From Paramyrothecium sp. XJ0827 (Eukaryota > Ascomycota > Sordariomycetes > Hypocreales > Stachybotryaceae): a stretch of DNA of 64,000 nucleotides. Below the pieces are notes generated by a model. It worked only from the letters and a program-made list of their open reading frames with translations. It was not told the DNA's origin and did no database searches. Location: contig JAJFPB010000007.1 in the NCBI GenBank assembly GCA_020881915.1, positions 2,046,001 through 2,110,000 on the forward strand, read 5' to 3'. Each line of letters starts with the position of its first letter. The stretch's first letter is position 1. A program made the translations under genes and the position numbers. Shown piece by piece: positions 11,677-23,601 of the stretch.

Positions 11677-13835
11677 ATGGGTAATGGTCAAGGCAAACCC
11701 ATCGACCTCAGCGGCGAAGGTACGTCGCGTTCGAGGCACTGCATCCCGTCCTACCCTTCACAACCAACCTTAGCCTGCTTGTGCTTCCCCCCCCTCCCCT
11801 CCCTCTCCTTATTCCCACGTGCAACCTGCATGCTTCCTCCCTCCGCTTCTTGTCCAAATTTGTCGCTATTTGCAGATAGTCCTTCCTCCGGGTAACTGCT
11901 GTCCCCTCAATACATCGACTAACTTTCACGTTCCTAGTCAACCTCAACCACTTCCGCCTATTGCGAGTAGTCGGTCGAGGCGCTTTCGGTAAAGTGCGTA
12001 TCGTCGAGCGCAAAGATACAGGCTTATCCTTCGCTCTTAAGTACATTCGCAAAGATGAAGGTACATGCTATCTTCCCTAATATGACCGGCTGTCCTCGCC
12101 GCTCCAAAACCCATGATGTCCCAATCATGCCTCAAACATAAACTAACTACTTTCGCAACAGTCGTCCGTTCCGAGAGCGTTCGGAATATTATTCGAGAGC
12201 GACGCATGCTTGAGCACGTGAATCATCCATTTATTTGCAACCTGCGGTACAGCTTCCAGGACATTGAATACATGTATGTCTCCTACGCTGCCCCTTGACA
12301 GCGAACACTGGCTTACACCGATAACTAGGTACCTGGTCGTTGATTTGATGAGCGGCGGTGATCTCCGCTTCCACATATCAAGAAAGACGTTTACGGAAGA
12401 TGCAGTCAGATTTTGGATTGCCGAACTTGGCTGCGCTTTGCGATACATACACGGTCAAAACATCATTCATCGGGATGTGAAGCCGGACAATGTTCTACTG
12501 GACGCCGATGGACATGTCCACTTGACTGATTTTGTGCGTTGGCCCATCACACTCCTGGACTCCTCATTGGTGTTATGAAACACTGGCATCTTCTGCGGTC
12601 GAGACTAATGGTGCGATAGAACGTTGCATCCGATGTTGTTCCCGGCAAAAAGCTCACGAGTAAATCGGGAACCTTGGCTTATCTCGCGCCAGAAGTGTAC
12701 GCTGGTAACGGATATGATGTCCGTGCTGACTGGTGGTCCCTGGGAGTTCTCTTTTACGAATGCATCTATAACAAGGTGTGTTGATCTAAGCTTTGGGCCG
12801 TCTAGGCACATTCTACAACCCAGCACTCTGTGACTAATATGAGGCAGCGACCATTCGACGGCAACTCGGAAAGTAGTCTCTCGCAACAAATCCAGGCTGC
12901 GAACCCCAAGTACCCAGTCACACAGCCCCCTGTATCGCTGAGTTGCTTGTACGCTATCGGTGCCGCCCTCAACCCCAATCGCGATACTCGAATGGGAGCC
13001 ACTTGGGAGAGCTTCATTTATAATGACTTTTTCAAAGTCTTCGATTTCGAAAAGCTGGAGAAGAAGATGATTGAGCCAGTGTTTGTGCCGTCCTCCGAAA
13101 AGACAAATTTTGACGCTACCTACGATCTGGAAGAGCTGTTGCTCGAGGAGGCCCCACTCGAGGCGCGCGCCAGGCGACAGAAACCCCGCGAGAGGTTAAA
13201 GGAAGACGCATCGGAAAAGGAAATACGTGAGGATGAGTTGTATCGAATGATAGATACGGACTTCCGCCCCTTTGATTACACGATCGCCGCATACAAGAAG
13301 TAAGACCCTCACTCGCCTGTTTTTCATCCATGCTAACCGTTCTAGAATCACCGGAGAAGGCACAGGTACAGCTGGAGATGAGGTTAAAGGCAGCCAAGAT
13401 GAGAAGAGTCCATCAAGCCCAATACGCGGTCCTCAAGCACTTACCACCGATGAGGCCGCTCCGCTCCAACAAACCAACGGCACCAGGCATGATGTGACCT
13501 CCACCAGCGATCAAAGGCCGGGTCGCTCTGGTCGCCCTGAGCAATCATCCAAACGAAGCGACAACACCCACCGGCAGACTCCTGTTGCTGGCAGGCGAGT
13601 AAGCAGTGCAACTGGAGGTGTTCAAATTACCTTGGATGGGGGCGGTAGTTGGTCAGAGCTGGCTCGCCAAGACGCGACGTTACCCACGGACGCAAATACT
13701 GCAGCAGACGGCAAGGCAGAAACATCAAGTGGCATGTTCGGCTTCTTGAGAAGCAAGAAAGGCAGGACGAACAGTCCTAGGCCCAGAGAACGAGGCGTGT
13801 TGGGCAAGGAAGGCGCAAGAGTTGTCATCGGCTGA
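11677..13835 (+). CDS. AGC-group protein kinase, YANK/STK32 type
   Basis: Serine/threonine kinase. Seven exons (11677-11719, 11938-12060, 12162-12273, 12329-12533, 12620-12775, 12848-13299, 13346-13835) give 526 residues. The kinase domain begins about residue 20: glycine loop [13 protein letters not shown] lysine, HRDVKPDN catalytic loop, LAPEV (APE), and [10 protein letters not shown]. The metal-binding DFG motif is DFN, split by an intron (GATTTT then AAC), which is the hallmark of the YANK (STK32A/B/C) family. An MGNGQG start offers a possible N-myristoylation site. The region after the kinase domain, [19 protein letters not shown] onward, resembles an AGC C-tail and ends in a disordered Ser/Thr/Pro-rich extension of about 200 residues. 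Substrates of fungal YANK kinases are not known to me. Family assignment is confident. Confidence 0.92.
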
Positions 13836-15116
13836 TTTCACCGGCATCTGGAGGTGCTCATCGGGTTACCCTTTACCCTTCGAAAACTTCCGAAAACCTT
13901 AATGTGGATGATATTCTTTGGATAGGACGTGATGGAAAGATACCCGGGGCGAACCCTTGCGCCTCAGCATATACGCATTCATTTTGGGAACATGGTAACT
14001 GATAGAGGTGACTCTACAGACAAGCCGAGCGCTCTGTTGATGAGGCTCCCACATCAGGGTGCACTGCTGCGGCACAGCCGGCCGCTCAGCATCGACTTGC
14101 CATCCTTGAAGCATCGTCACGGCGATTGTATGTCCTGCGACAACTGGTGCGACGTACCCAGCTTCCGAAATGACAAAGCAACGACTGGCGCATCTGCTGC
14201 CGCGTTCAAGGCGACGTCCTTCATCGATTTAGATTTGCGCAAGATTTTATTCAATTGTGTGCCGTCTTGAACTGCTTATAGAAGCAGTTTGATGGGCACT
14301 TGAGTTGTAACTTTCTTTTCTACTCTTGAGCTATGTTAGAGGCAATTTGGTTATTTTTCTATCACAGTGTCACGAGACGAGGCAACACACGGGTTTGGCG
14401 GCATAGCGAGAAGCGATGTCGCACGGGATAGACAACTGGCTTTGCTACTTTGTACATTTGAGTGGGAGATATCAGGGCTATCAATCTGAATAATAACCCT
14501 CATTTAACAAGCTTGGACTTTGCTCAGGCCTGTGTTCGTTCTCACTTGTGTGATCATGTGACGCCGCATTACGCCATGTCACTTCGTTGACGCAAGCTGT
14601 TGTCCCTAGGCACGCCAGCATGTTGCGAAACTCGGCACTTTTAAACTGCAATAACTATCATAGATCATGTTGATATCAAGAAATCAAGATAGATTGACAC
14701 CGTTTCCCCCCATAAATTCCATCCACCGTATCTCAGTACAACTCATCCAAGTCAGAAATAACGAAAAGGGAGTGATGATTGCCCATATTTCCACCTTCCC
14801 GTATTGCGTGTCCGTGACCCAAGACACGAGGAAGCGCTGAACCATGACGTGAATGATCCAAAGTAAATTCCCCCCCAAAAAAGCACGATCTTGAAAATAG
14901 GCAGGCCGCACTGGGCGTGTGTGCTGGCATTGGTCTCCTGGTGGCGGCATGGTGAAGTTCGATCCTTTCCGTCTCATGTCGGCTTTCATGATCAACGCCG
15001 TAACCCCTGAAACAGAAACCAGGGCCGTGTTGCTCGTCCCGCCACCCAGCGGTTCGGCGTAAATGTACAGTCATTTAGTAAGACGTTTCGACATTAGTGA
15101 TATGGGACGGCATGAA
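13836..15116. other. Convergent intergenic region, no gene seen
   Basis: 1.28 kb between the 3' ends of the kinase (plus) and the Yap1-type gene (minus). Small ORFs on the minus strand (14684-15074) have no recognisable content. It probably holds both 3' UTRs. Confidence 0.5.
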
Positions 15117-16991
15117 TTATGGCATCCCGATCCCCATGTGCTTCTGATCAGGGCTGACCTCGATGCCAAGTGAGTTGGCCACGCAATTCGAAGAGACTTC
15201 CTTGCCCATGTACTTCTTGAGGATAGTATCAAAGTCAGTCTCTCCAACAACCGGGCCGCTGCCAGAACACTTGGCCTTCTTGGTAAGCTCTGAGCAAAGA
15301 CCGTCAAGATCAAAATCGCCATTCTGAGCCTTAGGCAAAGAGTGAATTTTATCCCTGGAACAAATGTTAGTACAAGCGATAACTTGCATGTCAGAAGGAG
15401 CATCACGAACCATATCTCGGTACAGTGCATGTTTGGTTGCTTAACTGGTTCCTCATTGACAGAATCCTTCTGAGCATCAATCTCGTCAATGATGTTCTTC
15501 TTAGCCACACTTGGGGTAGGCGCTGTGTTGTAAGGAGTGAGGAAATCAAAGTCGACAGCATCGTTGAAGAATTCATCAAAAGTGTTGTTGGAGAGAATGT
15601 TTTCTTGGGGCTCGCGGTAATCTCCAAAGAGTTGAGGGTCAAACTGTCCTCCGTTTTGTGTGCTCAGCCAGTCGAGATTGTTGCTTGAGAAGTCAACATT
15701 GCCAAACTGTGCGAACGTTTGATTATTCGCAGACATGGTAGGTTGTTCTTCACCAATAGTAGTCAGGGTCTCAATGGGCTTGGAACCCATGGGCGACTGA
15801 GTAAAAGGCTCAGGGGAGGTGCCGCACGACGAGCTGGGCCCCATGTTGGAGTGCGACGAGGCTGATGGAGAGCTGGTGTTACCTCCAGCAACGCTGAAGT
15901 TGGCAGAGTCTAAGCTACCCCTGGATAGGCTAGAGCTTGACATTGACGGTGTGAAAATGCTGGAGAACTTGGCCAGGTCATTAAGCTGATTGTCCGGGCT
16001 AATCTGCTGTTCCGGGGACTTGCTACCATTGCTCTGACTAGCATCAGGGCTCGGGTATGACTGAAGCTTCTGCTGAGGGCTGATGGGCTGCGAAACAGAT
16101 CTTTGCGGCTTGTTGGACGGTGGTCCCGGAAGCATGCCGAACTTAGGGAATTCGAACTGGAAGCTAACATCACTGAGCTTGTTCAGGGCCGGTTGGCCAA
16201 AGGCAGAGTTGCGAGCAGCCGGTGAAGCGCTCGTGCTGGTCGACACAACAGCCATCTTCTGCTTGTACTGGTTAAGCTCAGTGGTCAGGCGCGCAATTTG
16301 ATTACGCAAAGCGCTGTTCTCGTTGCTGGCAGCGTCTGAGACCTTCTGCAGTTCCTCCACCTTCGTCTCGAGATCCTTGACGTGTCTCTCTTTCCTCTCC
16401 CTGAACGCACGCTGTGCAGCTCGGTTCTGAGCCTTTCGTTTCTGTTGTCAAGTGTAAGTGAGAGTACTAGAGCATGCAGGGAATCCATCAATGCCATACC
16501 GAACTTGGTTCTGAAGTGAGAGGCTTTCTACCCGGCTTCTTGGGCATTTTCTCAGAGGTTTCTTGGCGCTTGGCGTCGTTGCCGGGGCTTCCTTCGTCGT
16601 CTTCGTCATCGGGATGGCTTCGTTTGTCATTTCCGTCATTGCCATCGTTCTCCGCCGAATCCGATCTGGCCGAGCCAGGCCCAGGTAAGTCACCAATCAT
16701 CTTGGGCTGTTCGGCGCCATTGGCACTGGCGAAGGAGAAATCGAAGCTGGAGTCGCCAAAGTCGTAATCGTAAGCGTCGAGGAAGGGACTCTCCTGTATG
16801 CCGCTCACGGCGGTATCCTTGAGTGACGGGCTCTTGAAGGAGGTGGTGGAGAGGGAGAGGCCATTGTTGGCAGCAGGCGAGGCGGTCGGGTTTTGCTTGT
16901 TGGAGTTGAGGGCAGCGAAGAGCAGGCTTTGCTGCTGCGGGGTCAAGAGAAAGTTGGGTGGCAGGGAGCCGCCGGTGCCAGTGGAAGCCAT
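15117..16991 (-). CDS. yap1: Yap1/AP-1-type bZIP oxidative-stress transcription factor
   Basis: Redox-regulated transcription factor that moves to the nucleus when its cysteine-rich domains are oxidised and activates antioxidant and efflux genes. Three exons (16991-16500, 16441-15411, 15354-15117) give 586 residues. The intron-1 junction creates the basic region starting at residue 165, KRKAQNRAAQRAFRERKERH, with the fungal Pap1/Yap1 signature NxxAQxxFR, followed by a leucine zipper. Upstream is an acidic segment (PDDEDDEGS) and a KKPGRKP basic patch. The middle holds one Cys (SSSCGTSPEPF), matching the reduced n-CRD of filamentous fungi. Intron 2 splits the Trp codon of CTEIW, and the C-terminal CRD follows: CSELTKKAKC, then NCVANSLGIEV near the end, overlapping the expected nuclear export signal. 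It is preceded by a leader of about 0.5 kb without any ATG. Confidence 0.95.
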
Positions 16992-17498
16992 GGCGATGAG
17001 GGTATCCAGAGGGAAGATGCAAAGGATTTGGTGGCTCGGTGATATCGGCGAAGAAAGCGGAGTAAAGGTGAGCGCAGTCCCCCGCCGTCGAACTCTTTCC
17101 TATGATGCGACGACGGACGAAGTGAGGGGATGGGAGACCGGAGCAAAGAAGAGAAAATCGGCAATCAACAATGAGGCACGCACGGCAGGGCAAAGTGATT
17201 GACTAGGGGATCAAAGGGAAAGGAAGCCCTGGGCGAGGCGGAGGGAAGCGTCGCAATTGTGTTGTAGGGTTGGTGTTTGAGTGGTGGTTGGGAGTGGCGA
17301 CAATCCGCAACGGGCGGGAAGTCTGGATGGAGCCAGTCAGGCAAGGGTCCCAGCTGATGCTGAGAGTCGGAGTGCAATGCAAGAGAGGACTGTGACGAAG
17401 AGAGGGTGAAGGAAAGTTTCTGCCTGGGTCACGAAGGCAAAAACACAACGGCTCAAACTGTCGTCCTAGACGTTCTCTGTTCTGGTCTGGGCCAGGGT
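16992..17498 (-). promoter_or_regulatory. ATG-free 5' leader of the Yap1-type gene
   Basis: Read on the minus strand, the 507 nt upstream of the Yap1-type start contain no ATG at all, and the nearest upstream ATG is at 17501-17499. This is the pattern of a long transcribed leader under selection against upstream starts. The segment is rich in C and T on the coding strand. The transcription start is inferred, not seen. Confidence 0.5.
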
Positions 17499-17501
17499 CA
17501 T

Positions 17502-19900
17502 AGCAAACACGTTTGGTGGTGGGGGGGAAGGAAGAAAAAGATGCGCCCTGCCGTGACGAGGACGGAAGAGTCACTCAGGCCCAGAGGCCGCATCGCCCCT
17601 CACCCGCCGGCTCACTAACCTGGGAACAGTTACAGTGGCTCTAGGGGGAAGATGGGCAAGATGGGACATGGGCGCTGAGGCTGGAAGTGTCCATGGCAGG
17701 GCTCCGGCTCCACCACCACAGCCAAAACGGCTTAAACTCCTTTTTCTGCGCATTTGTAAGCGAGCGGCGGGGCTTCTGCCTTGTGTTCGACTCGATTCTG
17801 GCGCCTCCTCCGTGCGTCCTCTGCACATTAATAGACGCCAGACACTCCCCCACGCTGCGCCCGTGCCCATTGGCTCCCATTCGCACCGTGGCATGGCATT
17901 GATGCTCTTGGTCTGACATGTCGGTCACCCCGGCACATCTGACACGCCACTCGCTTTCAAAACGACCCTGATCCCCACACCTGCTTCCCTATCCCTTCAC
18001 TTCTGTGCGTGTGCTTGCGTTCCTCCCCTCATTGGCCTCGACGATGCAGGAAGGCCGGAAGCCGGGGAATAAGTTCCGGACACTCGCCGAAAACGGCACG
18101 TGAAGCGTCCAACTGCAACAGCCGGCGGTCTTCTGCAGGGACTGGCGATCATCATCTCGTCTTTCCTGTGCGGGCGCTACTTATTGCCAGCGCAGCGCCA
18201 TAGGGATTGCTACGGCGTTGGAAACGCACTCACAGTAACAGGCACTCTGCCGCTTACTGTGGCGACAGCCGGACAGATCTCTTTAGGTCTCGTGCTGTGG
18301 AGCTCACAGGGGCTACCGCCATCTGGCCCTTATCCTGGCTTGTCGATTGTCGAGGAACATGTTCCGCACCAGTCGTGTTGCTTCCGAGGCCAAGCCGCGC
18401 ACACGTGCTTTCGCGTTGAGTGCTAGAGGTGGAGACGTGCCAGATCCTCCATTTTTGGTCCAGGTACAGAGTTAATGCGAAGGGCTTAAGTTAGAGCTTC
18501 CTTCAACATGTGCACATTCTTCGTCCATTACTTACCCTAAAGCTTTCGCTCAGCCACCACATGTGTTCAATAGCCGCAAGTCTACAAATGTGTACTGGTA
18601 ACTAACTTGAAAGAATAAAGCAAGTGTTGCTTCTTAGGCCAGTTTAGGCTGAAGCGGGCTACGTAACACAGCTCAATGTAGCGTTAGAAAGTCACCAGTC
18701 GGATATGGGGAGTTTGCTGGCGGAGCTCCGGAACGCTGGCAACCGCGTGGACGATGGCACACATCCGCGCCGACTTTTCGCTCTTCCTCTAGCTAGCAAC
18801 CAGCCAAGCCCAGAATCCTCGCAAAATCCGCACATCGAGATATGGACGTAAGCACATCATGGTTTATCCCACTACATATAGTCGTATACGTCTTCAATGT
18901 TTGTGCGGGGCATGACTTGTCCTCGCACTTTGGGATGTATCAGATGCAGAACTCAACCCACGAAACATGCTCGGGATAGAACATGACATTGAGAAAGCAC
19001 GCGGCATAACTGATTCATGACGCAGTGTGCTTTATTCATCTCGATTAACTCAGTTGCGTGATTTCCTGACGACCACAAATGTGAACCATTTCGGAAGATA
19101 ACTCTTAGTGGCCTTGCCCGCATCACTCTTCACGCCATGATCTTCTCATCCTTGCAATCGACAATAATGTATATTTTCTCAGGCGTCAAGGACCTGTCAC
19201 AAGTATAGGTTTCCATGACTGTAAAGTACAGGGTATTCGACTCAAGGCAAGCTGTGTCTCCCGCCCACATCGGTGTTTATTGGGAGAAAAGTTCAATGAA
19301 GGAATCATTCATATTTAAGATTATTTGGTGTTCTCCCGCAATTTTTTCCCTTCTACTTGCTGCAGCATCTCCTGCAGCCAGGCCTTGCAGTGTGTCTTGG
19401 CTTGCCTACACTGCACAGGATCCCAACACAAAGGGTCAACCAGAGCCCCGTTTGGCTGGATTCAAACGGCATAAGGTCGAAACCGGTGAGAGCCGCGAAG
19501 CCGGCGGTTCTAAACCTGTTTGTGAACTATGCGCATTGGTCTTGTAAGGACAACGAAAGTCTTCGACGAAAAAGACGCCCGTAAGATCGAACTGCTTAAC
19601 CTCGGCCCCAGCCGGGAAGCGTGCTGCACCCCGGCCCCTTGCCTTAGAAGGCTTCAGCTCGGGAATACTGTCGAGAAAGGCATCAGTCGTAATTCTATCA
19701 TGTGACACACTAGTGTCGAGGACGCGGCCACAGTTTCCAGACTCTGAATCGGCGGGGATGGCGTCATTGCACATATGTCGAAACATTTGCCAGTCACGAG
19801 TAGACAAGCTTTGGCTTAGCTCCGCATGCGAAATTGCTTATGACTTCCCCCAGACATGAACCCTTTCCAAAGACGGGAAGATGTAGAGAAACCATAGGCT
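17502..19900. other. Intergenic region, no gene seen
   Basis: About 2.4 kb between the divergent Yap1-type and Grg-1-type genes. Reading frames such as 19436-19807 (minus) have no domain and no supporting splice pattern. I see no RNA gene and no repeat of note. Confidence 0.5.
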
Positions 19901-19936
19901 AGAAAGCCTCCTAGTCTCCAGTATGCCGTCATTTGA

Positions 19937-20260
19937 AGGGGGTCAAAGAGGTTTCGGCTTGCGAATCCCCTTTCGGGCATGCTGTTTCGTGGGGAAAAAG
20001 TGACGTAATCCTGCTCAGCAGCAGCTTTCAGAGCGCTTTGTACCGATCCGTCTCAGGTCACCGGACCCCTGACGTCATTCTCGATCGGGAGCCATGCGCC
20101 GCAGCAAGCCGCAGTGGCTATTGTTCCGATTGATGCACAGCATACCGGGACAACCAATCGAACGCCGGAATCGACTAACACATCCAAGCCTAGGAGACAG
20201 CTGCCAAGCTTGATGCTTAATGCAAGGCACCAGCTGTATCATCTCCCATCGTCTATATAA
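19937..20260 (+). promoter_or_regulatory. Promoter of the Grg-1-type gene: stress elements and TATA box
   Basis: A TATATAA box lies at 20254-20260, about 115 bp before the ATG, with a CA-rich ATG-free leader after it. Upstream are a TGACGTAA site (20001-20008), a perfect palindromic CRE TGACGTCA (20070-20077) immediately next to a CCCCT (reverse-strand STRE, 20066-20070), and an AGGGG STRE at 19937-19941. These are binding sites of ATF/CREB-type bZIP and Msn2/4-type zinc-finger proteins, fitting a stress- and glucose-responsive gene. The sites are seen; their use is inferred. Confidence 0.6.
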
Positions 20261-20373
20261 GTCCGCCCTTCTGCTGCCTTCAGATCATTCCTTCCTCATC
20301 AACACACTCACACATTTTCAAGCACACACATTTACAAACCACTCACACAAACCAACCCACCACACCCATCACA

Positions 20374-20648
20374 ATGGATTCCATCAAGCAGGCCGCCAAC
20401 TACGTCTCTGAGTCCGTCCAGGGCGCTGTCTCCGGTGTCAGCAAGGAAGGAAACAAGGAAATCGCGAAGGATAGCAACGCCCCTATCGGCACTCGGTAAG
20501 TTGCCCAATTCGCTTGACGCATCTTCGTGGACGAGAACATCTAGCTGATCAAACAACCAGCCTCACCGCTGCCAAGGACGCTGCCGGCGACAAGCTCGAG
20601 CAGACTGGCCACGACAACAAGGCCGAGGCCCACAAGAACCTCGTTTAA
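20374..20648 (+). CDS. grg-1: Glucose-repressible Grg-1/ccg-1 homologue
   Basis: 69-residue hydrophilic protein of the Neurospora Grg-1 (clock-controlled ccg-1) family, which is strongly induced by glucose starvation, stress and the clock; its biochemical role is unknown. Two exons, 20374-20495 and 20561-20648, with a GTAAGT donor inside an Arg codon. The family landmarks are all present: MDSIKQAANYVSES at the start, KEGNKEIAKDSNAPIGTR across the junction, then LTAAKDAAGDK and a His/Asp/Lys-rich end. It is Ala- and Lys-rich with amphipathic-helix character, similar to LEA-like stress proteins. A strong TATA box and CRE/STRE sites precede it, so high inducible expression is likely. Confidence 0.95.
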
Positions 20649-22135
20649 GCGTTTTAATCGATTCTCAACGCAATATTTTGGGAGGACATGGCGTTATGAG
20701 TGATGAGGGCGATACCACCGGCACAGGGGAAAGGGTCACAATTGTGCCCTTAGAAACTACATAATCACTCTACTGAGATAAATACCACACCTTCAACTAC
20801 CTAAATATTGGCTTCAGCAATTTAGTTTCGTGATTGTGCAGTGTTGTGCTCCGTTGTAGAACTACTCATCGCAATACAGGGAATGGCAACAGCTCCTAGA
20901 TCTCGCAACCATGGGAGCAATCTTTTGCTGCTCCCACCAGAGTGGAGAAAATAATGCCTGCAGGCAAGAAATGTCGACAAGTCTGTATACTGGGGCAGCA
21001 CCGATTTCGTACAACAGTGCACCGAGGATATCATGTTCACATTCCACCGATTGGAAAAAGATCCGCCGGCATGTTGCAACGATAACAACTCAACTAACTG
21101 CGGCGATGCAACATATCAACCAACAAATATTTGTGCTTTAATAGTTAGGGCGGAACTACGATGGAACCACAATCACGGTTGCTCCAACCACTTTTGCGAA
21201 GCAATCGCCTGTTGCTCGCGGCAACCCTCGCATTCAGCTTGCCGACGCAAAGCCAATCCCGTGGCCCAATTGAGGAACTTTTTGAGGATTGGCCCATGAT
21301 GCTAGGATCCGGACTATGTAGGGAAAGTAATCGCTTTTTCTAACAGAAAAATACTTAATGCAGTAACATAATCTTCTTGGTTAAAAGCATTTGATAATAA
21401 TTTTTTAGACCCCCAGAACCCTTTTTAATGTCCCAGAAGGAGACCTTGTAGCTCCCTTCTTTTACTCGCCCGAGGCACACTGATGCATTTTTGCTACCCG
21501 CTCTCCATCCACCCCCGCTACAATAATCGGAAGATGCCGTTTCCTTCGATTGATCTGGTCTTCTTACCAAGTCTGGAGAGCTGACCGAACGCTGCGAGTG
21601 TTAAGCATGTGCAACCCGTTTCAGGCCTTCCCTCAAACTTGGAAGCGCCCTTTCCCTTCCCATCCCCTACAGGGTAACTGTGCCGACTTGTGTCATTCCC
21701 AGAAGAACTGGACCTTTTGCAGATGCTGTGCGACAACTTCGTGAGGACAAATGGCCTGCATATCTCGCATCTGGTTGTTTAGCCATGTCCCCAGAGCTGG
21801 CAATAACACAGGGCGCCACCAAGTCCATGATTGGAGCTCATCTCGTAACCTGTCCGTATCCACTATCTTGGTTGATTCACTGATCTGGCTTATCCCGAGC
21901 ACTAACCGCCTTCCATCACGATGCTGTTCAAGGAAGAGGTGACCGATATCACGTGAGCGAGCTAGCTTCATCTCCCCCCACTTAATCAACCGAGGGTGCA
22001 ACAGACCCAGACGGATCCGGACATCTGCCAAACCCGACCGGGCGACTTTCCACTTCGTTACCGATTATCCTGATCCTCATCTAATTCGACCTATATCGTA
22101 AGCAAGGGTTGCAACCTTGCTATCGTGTAATAGTC
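20649..22135. other. Intergenic region, no gene seen
   Basis: 1.49 kb between two plus-strand genes. The first part is the Grg-1 3' UTR. A short AT-rich stretch occurs at about 21335-21420. No ORF with recognisable content was found on either strand. Confidence 0.5.
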
Positions 22136-23446
22136 ATGGACCTCGCCTATGACCACCTCCAGGACGAGACGTACAACAAGGACTCGACTGACCCGCACCA
22201 AAATTCGTCCCTGAATGCTGATCTCCAAGATGCGTATAAGGCGATATCTACGAGCTCCTGGGGAATGAAGCTCGGAGGCTTCCTTGGTACCGTGGTCAAG
22301 CAGGTAAGGAGCCAGTTGGGACACGCTGATGACCGGTTGTATTGACTCAGCAGGGCGAATCCGTGTACACTTCGGCCCAGAAAGAGCTCGCGCAAGCCCA
22401 AAAGGAATTGGCTGAAGTCGGCGAGGATGCTACCAAAGGCCTCACGGATTTACGAGCAACCATACTGAACCGCACGCGATCCCTTTCCCTCAACACGGCC
22501 ACGAAGGAGGACTCGAAGGACTCTGAAGACAACCAGACGACTCCGACCAAAGCAAAGGCCACATCGTCGGGGGAGACATCACAAGAATCTGGTGACATAC
22601 TTTCGAAGCTACGAGTTGAAGCATCTAAGCGCCTAAAGGACCTTCAAAAGGCCGAGGATGCTGCCGACGAAGCGCTTCTTCGTTTTGGCAGTAACGTTAG
22701 GGATTTTCTTCGCGATGCTATCAGCATAGCTCCGCCTGACGGTTCCTCGCAAGGAAACACGGTACTTTTTGAGAGCAAGGATGCCCAAGGCAAGCGTGTC
22801 ATACACGCCTCGAGATTCGATGCGCAACTACATGTCATTCACACGTCCACCGACAGCTTCGGAAAGGATCCATCTGGTGCTGAATACGAACAGTGGATGA
22901 AGGAGTTTGATATTGAAAAGAAGACGGCAGACATCAGCAGCGATTTGGAGAAATACCCCGAGCTACGAGAGACTATGGAGAAACTGGTTCCTGCACAGAT
23001 CCCATACGCCGACTTCTGGAAGCGCTACTATTTCCTCAGACACGGTATCGAAACAGCCGAGGCTAGGCGACGGGACCTCCTCAAGGGTAAGTAGCATCCC
23101 TAGGTCAATTTCTTAGAATGTGTTTTTGCTGACCCGTACAAAAGCTGCTTCCGCCGAGGACGAGGTTGGATGGGGAGATGACTCCGACGACGAGACGACA
23201 GATGCTAAGCCAGCAGACGCACAGATGACGGCTTCTATTGCTTCATCCAAAACCATTCAGCCACCACCACCATCACAAGGTCTCCTGAAACCGACCGAAG
23301 GGCGAAAATCCAACGACGAGAAATCACAGGCCGACAGCGAGGCCAGTTATGATGTCGTAGGCGCCGCCTCAGGCAAGACAAGCCAGGCCCCCAACAGCCC
23401 GAAGGAGTCGAAGAAGGCAGACGACAGTGACGATGACTGGGAATAG
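22136..23446 (+). CDS. BSD-domain protein (Dos2-like)
   Basis: Three exons: 22136-22303, 22354-23086 and 23145-23446, giving 400 residues. The BSD domain is near residues 220-285: EYEQWMKEFDIEKKTADIS, then a helix ending in FWKRYYF, the conserved Phe/Trp pattern that defines BSD domains. The N-terminal part has MKLGGFLGTVVKQ and a coiled, Lys/Glu/Ala-rich stretch (QKELAQAQKELAEVG). The C-terminus is acidic and ends in DDSDDDWE, as in fungal Dos2 and animal BSDC1 proteins. Dos2 has been linked to ubiquitin-dependent membrane traffic, but the function is poorly known. The second exon has a tandem CAGCAG acceptor, so a form with one extra Gln is possible. The gene is convergent with Tsr2, with 155 bp between stop codons. 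Confidence 0.88.
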
Positions 23447-23601
23447 GCCCAAACTGGCAATATTGTGTAATAATGAGCTTGGGGTATGTTGGCGTTTTGG
23501 GATTCCAGCAATAATAGTTGGCACATGAGACAGCTTGCAATTGTTGACTGGTTTCTGGGTATCAATATGGACATTACTCCACACCTTCCGGGTGCTATCG
23601 T

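Noticed and set aside
15071..16360. Minus-strand ORF that reads through the second Yap1 intron to a different C-terminus
   Set aside because: The read-through end lacks the conserved cysteine-rich domain; splicing at 15411/15354 restores it exactly.
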